The position numbers and the translations under genes are program-made. Under the pieces are notes generated by a model. The model did no database searches. It was given only the letters and a program-made list of their open reading frames with translations, and was not told the DNA's origin. A DNA stretch of 13,640 bases from CAINDZ01 sp041908585 (GTDB lineage: Bacteria; Krumholzibacteriota; Krumholzibacteriia; LZORAL124-64-63): positions 1 to 13,640 of the forward strand of contig JAYRFB010000010.1 in the NCBI GenBank assembly GCA_041908585.1, written 5' to 3'. Of the stretch, positions 5,083 to 11,959 are shown piece after piece (within the stretch, counting starts at the first letter, position 1; the number at the start of each line of letters is the position of its first letter).

Positions 5083-7821
5083 TTACCTCCCGGTCGCGGT
5101 CGGCAGCGCCGGCAGCACCTCCAGCTCCCACTCCCGCGTGACACGCCTGCCATGGCGGTTCGTCGCCTCCGCAACCAGGCGATGGCGTCCGGGCTTCGAC
5201 GGCGTGCCGCACACCTCGCCGGTTTCGGCGTCGACCTTGAGCCATTTCGGCGCCTTCAGCAGCGCATATCGCTGCTGGTCCCCCGCGGAATAGGAGACAT
5301 CGGCGCTGCCGTCCGCCAGCGTCCGCTGCTGCAGGTCGCCCCGCGAGGCCAGGCTGCGCAGTCGCCAGCGGAACTCCTCGCCCGCGACAGCCGGGCCCGG
5401 CGGCTCCCCGAAGAAGAACGGATGGGGCAGCTCGACGAAGTCGGACGGACCGCTCCGCGTTCCCGCCGAGTCGACGGCCACGACGCGATAGAACACCTCG
5501 CAGGCCGCGGCGCCCTCCAGTCCGGGCGCGACCACCTCCAGGGATCTCTCGGCTGTGCGCGCCAGGAGGTTCGCGGGCAGGGTCCCGAGGCCGAGCTCGC
5601 GGTGCTCCTCGCGGCTGATCGTGAAGCCGCGGATGCCGCTGCCGTACACCTCGTAGGCCACCGGTCGCGGACCGCGCGGATTCGGCGACCAGGTCAGCCG
5701 GACACGCCCGTCACCCAACTCGCAGGCCAGGTCCACCGGCACGCGCGGACCGTCCCAGGTGAACGTCCAGGTGTCGCTCCAGGGGCCCCAGGCCCCGCGC
5801 TCGCCCATCGTGCGCACGCGCCAGTAGTGGGTGACGCCGGGACTGTAGATGCCCTCGAACGGGACGGTCCAGGTCGTGTCGGGAATCGCCACGTCCAGGC
5901 CGGGGCGATAGGGCCAGGCGAAGTCGGGCCGCAGGCTGACCTGCAGGCGGTAGCGGCGGGCCCCGGGCACGGCGGGCCACGCATAGGTGATGCGGTCGGC
6001 CGCCACGGCGGCGCCGTGCGCAGGCGCGTGCGGCGATGATGGCGGAGGCGGCGGCACGAGCGCATCGGTCTCGCGCCAGCGGTGGGTGATCGTCACCCGG
6101 CGCGGGCCGGGCGAGTCGTCGCGGTACTCGGCCTGGTTGTCGCCGAGCCGCAGGCGCGGCAGCGATAGAGGCGCGGCCATGATGTCGGTCACCAGGCGCA
6201 AGGCGCGCAGTTCGACGCCCGACCCGCGCGTCGTCAGCCGCAGGCGATAGCCTTCCAGCGGCGACGAGTTCCTCGGCGCCAGGGCGCCGTCCAGCGGAAC
6301 CACGGCGCGCAGGTCGCCCGGGCCCATCGCTTCCCACACCGTGCGCCAGGGACGGTCGCCTGTCCGGAGCTCGAGCATGCAGCCGCCACCCTGCGCATCG
6401 CCGGCCAGTTCGAACTCGACGCGACCGCCGCAGACCAGCCAGGGCACTTGCACGGCCAGTTCGAGCCGGGCTCCCTCCGGCCCCGACGCCAGCCCGCCGC
6501 CAGGCAGGTCGCGCCAGCCGGCATGCCGGGCGCCGTCGGCATCGAGGGCAGCGATCGCCAGGCGCGGCGCGTACTCGAATCGCGAGTTGCCGAAGTACGG
6601 CGGCCGCCGGGCGTGGGCGGAATCCTGCGCCGCGTACTTGCCGACATGGTCCCAGCGGAACACCACCTGTTCCCCGGGCCGCAGCACGTAGTCCAGGCGG
6701 TGCCCGCGCTCGTCGACCACCAGCGGCACGTCGTCCGCCCCGAAGAGGGCGGCCAGGTCCTCGCTGGTCCGGTAGCGGCCGGCGACGGGTCCGAAGTTGA
6801 GCTCGCGCCGGACCAGGTCGTGGTCCCGCGCCAGCTCGTCGCCGCCGACCGGGCGCTCGTTCTCGCGGTCCAGGTAGAAGCAGTCCTGGTCGACATCGAG
6901 GAATCGGGGCCGGCCGTCGACCATCGCCTCGCACTGGGCATGTCCGTTCAGCGCGCGGCAGGTCGAGCCCGCGAGTCCGGCGGCCAGGAACAGCGCGTTG
7001 CCGGCCGCCCCGGCGTCGTCGCAGAGGCTGAATCCGAAGACGTTGAACAGCCGCACCGGGTCGTGCGGATAATCGCAGGTGAACAGCGGCTCCAGGTGGT
7101 ACGTGTGATGGCGCATGTTCTGCCACAGGAGCATCGCCTTCTCGCCGTCGTCCCGCGCCCCGCGGGTCCATTCGGCGACCAGGGATTCGATGTCGCCCCA
7201 GTCGCCGCGCCCATTGACGACAAGGCGGGGGTTGACCACCGGAGTCTCGCCGGTGTTGGCGATGACCAGCTCCACGTTGGGCTGGAAGCCGACGCGGCAC
7301 GTCGCGGTGGAGACCAGGCGCGTGTTCTCCATGTCCAGCGTGCCGTCCATGGGCACGACGTAGGCGTACCTGCCCTCGGTGACCTGCTCCACGTGCTCGC
7401 GCGAAGCGGTCGGCAGCTCGGCCAGCCCGGGCAGGAGGCTGAGGGGGTTGGTCGAGGCGACCTCGTAGAGCCGCTCGTTGGTGCGCGGGTCGCTGCCGTC
7501 CGATGTGGAGAAGTAGAGCCTGGTCCGCTGCCAGTGCGAGTAACGCCCGCCACCATGCTCCCGGATATGGGCGTGGACGCTGTGGGCCGGGCCCAGCGGC
7601 ACGCCGTCCTCCAGCAGCAGCAGCCCGGAACCGCCCGGCGTGTCGCTGTCGCCCTGCTCGCCGAAATCGAAGGTCGCGATGTAGCAGTGGCCCAGCTCGG
7701 GGGCGATGGCATCGACGGGAAGGACCAGGCGGCGGAGACCCGCATCGGCGGCCGTCGCCGGCGCGGGCTGCAGGGCAACGCACAGGAACAGGAACGGGAA
7801 CAGCAACGGGCGCATCGGCAT
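5083..7821 (-). CDS. Large exported protein with transglutaminase-like core and Ig/FN3-like modules
   Basis: The product is 912 aa. Residues 1-25 form a Sec signal peptide (core LLFPFLFLCVALQPAPATA). The region at about 220-330 looks transglutaminase-like: C267 in GFSLCDDAG, H294 in LNGHAQCEAMVDG, and D309 in RFLDVDQD are ordered as the Cys-His-Asp triad of that fold. After a beta-rich middle (about 340-590) and a proline linker (590-600) come an FN3-like module (about 603-690, with ITYAWPAVPGARRYRLQVS), a second FN3-like module (about 693-800), and a putative Ig module of the He_PIG kind near the end (KWLKVDAETGEVCGTPSKPG, 859-878). No sortase or T9SS tail is evident. Only a poor Shine-Dalgarno site precedes 7821. 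A second ATG at 7815 is equally placed. It may bind or process an extracellular polymer, but the activity (protease, crosslinking or inactive scaffold) cannot be told. Confidence 0.82.
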   Translation of the reverse strand: MPMRPLLFPFLFLCVALQPAPATAADAGLRRLVLPVDAIAPELGHCYIATFDFGEQGDSDTPGGSGLLLLEDGVPLGPAHSVHAHIREHGGGRYSHWQRTRLYFSTSDGSDPRTNERLYEVASTNPLSLLPGLAELPTASREHVEQVTEGRYAYVVPMDGTLDMENTRLVSTATCRVGFQPNVELVIANTGETPVVNPRLVVNGRGDWGDIESLVAEWTRGARDDGEKAMLLWQNMRHHTYHLEPLFTCDYPHDPVRLFNVFGFSLCDDAGAAGNALFLAAGLAGSTCRALNGHAQCEAMVDGRPRFLDVDQDCFYLDRENERPVGGDELARDHDLVRRELNFGPVAGRYRTSEDLAALFGADDVPLVVDERGHRLDYVLRPGEQVVFRWDHVGKYAAQDSAHARRPPYFGNSRFEYAPRLAIAALDADGARHAGWRDLPGGGLASGPEGARLELAVQVPWLVCGGRVEFELAGDAQGGGCMLELRTGDRPWRTVWEAMGPGDLRAVVPLDGALAPRNSSPLEGYRLRLTTRGSGVELRALRLVTDIMAAPLSLPRLRLGDNQAEYRDDSPGPRRVTITHRWRETDALVPPPPPSSPHAPAHGAAVAADRITYAWPAVPGARRYRLQVSLRPDFAWPYRPGLDVAIPDTTWTVPFEGIYSPGVTHYWRVRTMGERGAWGPWSDTWTFTWDGPRVPVDLACELGDGRVRLTWSPNPRGPRPVAYEVYGSGIRGFTISREEHRELGLGTLPANLLARTAERSLEVVAPGLEGAAACEVFYRVVAVDSAGTRSGPSDFVELPHPFFFGEPPGPAVAGEEFRWRLRSLASRGDLQQRTLADGSADVSYSAGDQQRYALLKAPKWLKVDAETGEVCGTPSKPGRHRLVAEATNRHGRRVTREWELEVLPALPTATGR

Positions 7822-8057
7822 GCATCCATGGGAATCGCCGGCCGGTGCCGGCCGGGATCACGTTTCGCTCGGCAAACCTGGAGGCAAGGCTCCCATGGCC
7901 GGTCGGCGACTGTCAAGCGGCGATCGACGGCGGCGGCGCCCCGCCGGCCGCCGCGGACGAAACCTGCTGGTTCCCGTGCCGTAGAAGCCCTATTGTGCCC
8001 CGGGGGGTTCCCCGGTCCCGCCGGCGCCCGGCCGGACCAAACGACAGGAGCAACACG
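7822..8057. other. Divergent region between the transglutaminase-like gene and the selenoprotein gene
   Basis: Besides the palindrome at 7838-7855, this region has an isolated minus-strand TTGACA (7911-7916) with no good -10, a plus-strand TATTGT (7991-7996) that could be a -10 for the selenoprotein gene without a clear -35, and a ccgggg-ggtt-ccccgg hairpin (8000-8015) in its probable leader. I cannot assign either promoter firmly. Confidence 0.35.
7838..7855. repeat. Perfect 18-bp palindrome ccggccgg-tg-ccggccgg
   Basis: Two copies of the self-complementary octamer ccggccgg, 2 bases apart, form a perfect palindromic stem 17-34 bases upstream of the ATG at 7821. In the mRNA this would be a strong hairpin just before a start that has no good Shine-Dalgarno site. 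It could instead be a protein-binding site. Confidence 0.4.
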
Positions 8058-9257
8058 ATGCGCAAACCCGTGCTGGCCGGCGCCCTGGCGACGCTGGCCG
8101 TGGGCGTGCTCGCCACGGCGGCCATGGCCACCGACGGCGGCCCCGCCACCTACGACGAGGCGCTGGCCCAGGCCAGGCAGCAGGGAAAGGTCCTCGTCAT
8201 CGACTTCTACACCGATTGGTGACCCAGCTGCAAGGTGTTCGCCCGTGAGGCGAGCAGCAGCGACGTCATCAAGTCCGCGCTGGCCGAGGTCGTCTTCCTG
8301 AAGGTCGACTGCGAGAAGGGCGAGGGCCCGGCGGTCGCCCAGAAATACAACGTCCGCGGCTATCCCACCTACTACGCCGTCAATGCGGACGGCGAGCCCA
8401 TCGAGCGCTGGATCGGCTATGACGGTCCCGAGGCCTTCGCCGGCGCGGTGGCCGCCTCGCGTCGCGACACGCGCACGCTCGTGCAGAAGCGCGAGGCCTT
8501 CGCGACGGCGCCGACCGCCGACCTGGCCTGGTCGCTGGCCAACGACGTCGCCACCGGCTATGACTGGGCCGGCGCCGTGAAGTACTTCCGGCAGGCCCGC
8601 GACCTGGACGCCTCGCGCGCCGACGAGTGCACGCGGAACATCTTCACCTACATGTTCTACGGCGCCGAGGATGGCGGCTTCACCTTCGAGGAGATGAAGG
8701 CCGAAGGCGATCGCGTGCTGGCTGCCGCCGGCACGACGGCTGCCGACCGCGTGGAGCTGTCGGCGATGATGCTGCAGCTGGCGCGCAAGCAGCAGCGCGT
8801 GGCCGACGGCATCCCCTACCTCACGGCCGCGCTGGCCGCCGCGGCCGGCCTGCCGGAGGACTCCCCCTCGGCTCGCACCGTCCGCTCGCTGAAGGTGGAC
8901 CACGCGCTGCTGGTGGAGAAGGACACGGCCAAGGCGATCGAGCTGCGCAAGGCCATGCTGCCCGAGAACTGGCAGCAGGAGCCACGGCGCCTCAACCAGT
9001 TCGCCTGGTGGTGCTGGGAGAACGACATCAACCTCGAGGAGGCCGAGGCGCTGGTCCTGCGCGCGGTGGAGCTGGCCGAGGAGCCGGGCGACCGCGCCAA
9101 CTACCTGGACACCGCGGCCGAGATCTGCCTGAAGCGCGGCAACTGCGAGGATGCGATCGCGCGCATCAAGCAGGCCATCGAGCTTGAGCCCGAGCGCGAG
9201 TACTTCAAGGAGCAGTTGGCGAAGTTCGAGGCGGCGCTGGCCCAGAAGAAGGGCTGA
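8058..9257 (+). CDS. Exported thioredoxin-like selenoprotein with UPSC active site and TPR-like C-terminus
   Basis: The frame from ATG 8058 (AGGAG site at 8046-8050, 7-base spacing) runs 400 codons with one internal TGA at 8220-8222. Read as selenocysteine, the product is 399 aa. Residues 1-24 form a Sec signal peptide (cleavage after AMA), so the protein would act in the periplasm or on the surface. Residues 26 to about 135 form a thioredoxin fold: VLVIDFYTDW (45-54), the redox motif U55-P-S-C58, FLKVDC (80-85), and the cis-proline motif RGYPTYY (100-106, P103). The remaining 260 residues are helical and end in a TPR-like pair (about 325-385). The TGA replaces exactly the first cysteine of C-x-x-C. 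The continuation is in frame, keeps the thioredoxin pattern, and is followed by a SECIS-like hairpin. A GTG at 8235 could be called as a start but would delete the signal peptide and active site. The likely role is thiol-disulfide or peroxide chemistry; the substrate is unknown. The true stop at 9255-9257 is also TGA. Confidence 0.88.
8220..8222 (+). other. In-frame UGA codon read as selenocysteine (Sec55)
   Basis: The codon lies between Trp54 (TGG) and Pro56-Ser57-Cys58. In thioredoxin-fold proteins this position is the nucleophilic cysteine, the residue most often replaced by selenocysteine. A single-base change from a Cys codon gives TGA. The alternative is a nonsense mutation or base-call error. 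Confidence 0.85.
8227..8261 (+). promoter_or_regulatory. Bacterial SECIS-like stem-loop
   Basis: The mRNA can fold as a 5-bp lower stem (gctgc 8227-8231 with gcagc 8257-8261), a 4-base bulge aagg (8232-8235) on the 5' side, an 8-bp upper stem (tgttcgcc 8236-8243 with ggcgagca 8249-8256, one G-U pair), and the apical loop CGUGA (8244-8248). The loop begins 21 bases after the UGA and has G at its second position. Bacterial SECIS elements bound by SelB usually have a loop 16-37 bases downstream with a G in the first two loop positions. The structure lies within coding sequence, as bacterial SECIS elements do. Confidence 0.75.
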
Positions 9258-11028
9258 ACGCGCCGAAGAGCGCCTTCAGCTCGCCGGCCCCCTCGATCAC
9301 GGCCTCGCTGATGCGCCGGCTCTGGCGCAGCGACCAGGCCGTGGAGGCCACATGATCGGCAGACGGCGGCCGCGCGTGACCACGCGCGGCCGCCGCCGCT
9401 TTCTCGCCGACCAGCGCATTGAGCAGACGGGAGGCGCGGGTCCTCTCGCCCAGGGCGGCTTCGGCGGCTGACAGGCGGGGCAGCGTACGCGCGAGATGCG
9501 CCTGCTTCCCCGCTTCCAGTTCGGCCAGCGCGCGTCGCGCCAGCGATGCCGCCCGGCCCGCCTCCCGCGAGGCGGCGTCCACGGCGGCCAGTTCCGTCGC
9601 GACCTCGCGCCACAAGGCGGCGCCATCGTGCGCTTCCGCGCGCGCCAACGCCGCGGCCAGACGTTCGCGCACGTCGCCGGCACCGACGGCCGCCAACCGG
9701 GATCCGAGCGCCGCAGCCAGATCGCCCGGCTCCACCTCCGCATACCCCTGGATGCGCGCGCCCCCGCCGGTCGCGTTCAGCAGCGTCCGATCGGCCGCCC
9801 AGGTCTCGGCCGCCGTCTCGAACCAGAGGCGGTAGACGTTGAACGCCGGCCGGGTCGGCACCGGCGTGCCGCCGCCCCAGGCCGGCGCCAGGTCGCCCTG
9901 CCAGGACCCGTCGGCCGGTCTTTCCTCGGAAGTGAAGACGAAGCGGCCGGTCTGCGGATCATAGCGCCCGTGCCGGTGCCCCTGGGTGCTGCCGGCGGCG
10001 TGGGTGCGCCCGCCGGTCAGCGCCAGGTCCATGCCCGTCAGCACCAGCGGATCGCAGCCCAGCCGGTGCAGCGCCGACAGCGACACGCAGGCCACGCTGC
10101 CTCCGCTCTCCAGCGGCCGGCAGCCCCAGGCCCGCGCCAGCCAGTCGCCGGCGGCCGTGTCGCGCACGGCCAGGGCCAGATTCCGCGCCGGCGGAATCGT
10201 GAAGTGGGCAGGATGTCCCTGGGGATCAGCCAGCAGCAGCATGCGGTCCAGGTGAGGCACGTCGGCGAAGTGCGCGGAGTTGTCGTTCGCCTCGACCACC
10301 GCCACCAGGTCCGGCACGATGCCGGCGCGCGCCAGCGGCGGCAGCGCCGTGCTGACGGCGCACAGAACGGCGCGCCCCTGCAGCTGTCGCAGCGCTTCCA
10401 GTCCACGATCCAGCGACGGTCCGGCCCCGATCAGGACGCCCGGCACGCCGACGGCGGCGTCCGTCAGCGCGTCGAAGGGCGTCTGCGTCGCCAGTTGCGG
10501 CAGGTTCTGGGCGAGGTTGCCCAGCCAGGTCGTCGCCGCGCGCGCCACGGTCGCGCGACGCATGCGCGCGGACAGGAGCACGCGCTTGACGGTGTCGACG
10601 AAGCGCAGGTGGGCGTCGGGCATCGCCGCGCGCAGTTCGGGAATCGCGCCGGCGAGCACCTGCCGGGATCCCAGGTCCGGGATCCCTGCGGCCGCCTCCA
10701 CCAGCGCGCCCAGGCTGGCGAACACCTGCACCCCGGGCAGGTCCGGCGCCCCGTTCATCCCGCGCGGTTCCCAGACCAGGATCGTGGCGCGGGTGCGACG
10801 GCGCAACGACTCGGCATGGGCCCCGTCGCCGTGTCCGAGGAAGAACACGACCTCGGGCAGGCGCCCGGCCAGAAACTCGGCGATGCGGCGGTCCGCGGTC
10901 TCCGGGCTGCCCAGTTCCCTGTCGAGGGCCGCGACGCCCGATCCGGGAGCCGACACGTCGGCGCCCGCCGCCAAGGGAGCGAGCGCAGCTCTCGCCAACG
11001 AATTCAAGCCGCTGTCCGGCAACGACAT
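9205..11028 (-). CDS. MptE-like / DUF115 family protein (motility accessory factor type)
   Basis: The 607-aa product is cytoplasmic, with no signal peptide or membrane helix. The central domain (about 185-345) matches the DUF115 or 6-hydroxymethylpterin pyrophosphokinase MptE-like fold: the nucleotide-binding glycine motif VLIGAGPSLDRGLEAL (198-213), ALPPLARAGIVPDLVAVVEA (228-247), and the block SVACVSLSAL (311-320) followed by DPLVLTGMDLALTGGRTHA (326-344). In flagellated bacteria such proteins (Maf) take part in flagellin glycosylation with nonulosonic acids, but no flagellar or sugar-synthesis gene is visible here. The C-terminal 170 residues are Ala/Arg/Glu-rich helices. The start at 11028 follows GGAGGG (11032-11037). 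The last 53 bases overlap the end of the convergent selenoprotein gene. It may be co-transcribed with the dockerin-tailed gene upstream, 127 bases away. Confidence 0.82.
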   Translation of the reverse strand: MSLPDSGLNSLARAALAPLAAGADVSAPGSGVAALDRELGSPETADRRIAEFLAGRLPEVVFFLGHGDGAHAESLRRRTRATILVWEPRGMNGAPDLPGVQVFASLGALVEAAAGIPDLGSRQVLAGAIPELRAAMPDAHLRFVDTVKRVLLSARMRRATVARAATTWLGNLAQNLPQLATQTPFDALTDAAVGVPGVLIGAGPSLDRGLEALRQLQGRAVLCAVSTALPPLARAGIVPDLVAVVEANDNSAHFADVPHLDRMLLLADPQGHPAHFTIPPARNLALAVRDTAAGDWLARAWGCRPLESGGSVACVSLSALHRLGCDPLVLTGMDLALTGGRTHAAGSTQGHRHGRYDPQTGRFVFTSEERPADGSWQGDLAPAWGGGTPVPTRPAFNVYRLWFETAAETWAADRTLLNATGGGARIQGYAEVEPGDLAAALGSRLAAVGAGDVRERLAAALARAEAHDGAALWREVATELAAVDAASREAGRAASLARRALAELEAGKQAHLARTLPRLSAAEAALGERTRASRLLNALVGEKAAAAARGHARPPSADHVASTAWSLRQSRRISEAVIEGAGELKALFGAFSPSSGPAPPRTSPTAP

Positions 11029-11155
11029 CCGCCCTCCGCGCGCGCGCCGGCACGCCGGGGCGCCGCGGCGGACTCCTCCAGCCGCGACGCTCCCGTGCCA
11101 TCCCGGGAAGCGCTACGGACGGAATCGCTGCAACCGGCGTACCCGACGCGGCGGC
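11029..11155. other. Gap between dockerin-tailed gene and DUF115 gene
   Basis: This 127-base GC-rich spacer contains the Shine-Dalgarno site for the DUF115 gene. I find no convincing promoter or terminator, so read-through from the upstream gene is plausible. Confidence 0.3.
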
Positions 11156-11830
11156 TCAGGGGCAACGGGCTCCCAGCGCGCGCGCAAGCAGCGGCAGGTC
11201 CGCCAGGTCGACGCGACCGTCGGCGTGCAGGTCGGCGGCGAACGCGTAGCTGCCGAAGTACGCCGCCGCGAACAGGGGCACGTCGGCGAGCGTCACGGCC
11301 CGGTCGCCGCTCAGGTCGGGGCTGTTGACGCGCAGCGGCAGCGACGGCAGATGCGGGGGCGTATAGCCGTTGATCACCAGCCGACACGGCCCCTCGCTGT
11401 GCCCGCCGCGCCGCAGCGGCAGCGACCAGTGCGTCACGCCGTCGACGTCGGCATCCGCGTCCGCGACGGTGCCGCCCAGGCAGGACACGGCGTCGCCGTT
11501 GCCGAACTCCAGCCACAGGTCCTCGCGCGGGAAGCCCGCGAACGGGCCGCACGGGTGGTCGAGCGTCAGCGTGATCGTCGCGTCGACAACGGTGCCGTCC
11601 GCCAGGCGCGCCTGCGTGAACGGCGATCCGGTGCCGTCGGGCACCACCAGCAGCGTGACGGGATCGTTACCCGCCGCGCTCCACGAGCAGAGGCTGAAGG
11701 AGAAGTCGGGAAGCCCCGTGATGGGATCGTTGGGGTCGCACTGCGCCCAGACCGGGAAACAGAGGGCCAGGGCCAGCAGCGGAACGAGCGACAGGCACGC
11801 GAGTCGGCGAAGAACGACATGATCGGACAT
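11156..11830 (-). CDS. Secreted protein with C-terminal dockerin-like repeats
   Basis: The 224-aa product has a Sec signal peptide (1-29, core LACLSLVPLLALALCFPVWA, cleavage after VWA). It has a cysteine-containing N-terminal domain (CDPNDPITGLPDFSFSLCSW, 31-50) with no function I can name. The C-terminus has two dockerin or EF-hand-like segments, DLSGDRAVTLADVPLF (172-187) and ADLHADGRVDLADLPLL (199-215), each with the D-x-(S/A)-x-D-x-x-V-x-x-x-D pattern of calcium-binding loops. The tail ARALGARCP closes the protein. In cellulosomes dockerins bind cohesins. In candidate phyla of the FCB group such tails are widespread and their partners mostly unknown. The start at 11830 is chosen because GGGGG (11836-11840) precedes it by 5 bases and a promoter ends just upstream. 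The longer ATG at 11911 lies upstream of that promoter. Confidence 0.78.
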   Translation of the reverse strand: MSDHVVLRRLACLSLVPLLALALCFPVWAQCDPNDPITGLPDFSFSLCSWSAAGNDPVTLLVVPDGTGSPFTQARLADGTVVDATITLTLDHPCGPFAGFPREDLWLEFGNGDAVSCLGGTVADADADVDGVTHWSLPLRRGGHSEGPCRLVINGYTPPHLPSLPLRVNSPDLSGDRAVTLADVPLFAAAYFGSYAFAADLHADGRVDLADLPLLARALGARCP

Positions 11831-11835
11831 GGCAT

Positions 11836-11843
11836 CCCCCTTT
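11836..11843 (-). promoter_or_regulatory. Ribosome binding site deciding the start of the dockerin-tailed gene
   Basis: AAAGGGGG on the minus strand ends 5 bases before the ATG at 11830, which begins a signal peptide. The more upstream in-frame ATG at 11911 has neither. Confidence 0.55.
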
Positions 11844-11844
11844 C

Positions 11845-11858
11845 GCCCGTATCCGGGC
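11845..11858 (-). repeat. Hairpin with GAUA tetraloop at the 5' end of the mRNA
   Basis: On the minus strand GCCCG-GATA-CGGGC forms a 5-bp stem closed by a GNRA-type loop. It begins within a few bases of the predicted transcription start (about 11860) and ends just before the Shine-Dalgarno site. Such 5'-terminal stems often stabilise mRNA. Confidence 0.4.
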
Positions 11859-11866
11859 TCGAGTTG

Positions 11867-11895
11867 AGGATACCGGACCGCGGCCGCTCGCGCAA
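11867..11895 (-). promoter_or_regulatory. Sigma70-like promoter of the dockerin-tailed gene
   Basis: TTGCGC (11890-11895) and TATCCT (11867-11872) on the minus strand are 17 bases apart. The predicted start near 11860 leaves a leader of about 30 bases that holds a hairpin and a strong Shine-Dalgarno site. This placement supports the ATG at 11830. Confidence 0.5.
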
Positions 11896-11959
11896 CGCGG
11901 TTGGCCGTCACCTTCGAAGAATCCCGCCGCCGTGACCATTACGCACCGTTCGATCGCCG

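Noticed and set aside
8220..8222. TGA as evidence of a pseudogene
   Set aside because: The frame is otherwise intact for 399 residues, the TGA falls exactly on the catalytic cysteine, and a fitting hairpin follows. A random nonsense mutation would rarely meet all three conditions. Sequence error cannot be fully excluded.
6948..8903. 651-aa open frame on the minus strand across the selenoprotein gene
   Set aside because: It is antisense and out-of-frame shadow of two genes with clear motifs, and has no domain signature.
8235..9257. Thioredoxin-like protein starting at GTG 8235
   Set aside because: This start would remove the signal peptide, the first beta strand and the redox motif. GTG 8235 lies inside the SECIS-like hairpin and has no clear Shine-Dalgarno spacing.
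9496..11935. Two long plus-strand open frames (610 and 551 aa)
   Set aside because: Both are Arg/Gln-rich antisense shadows of the DUF115 and dockerin-tailed genes.
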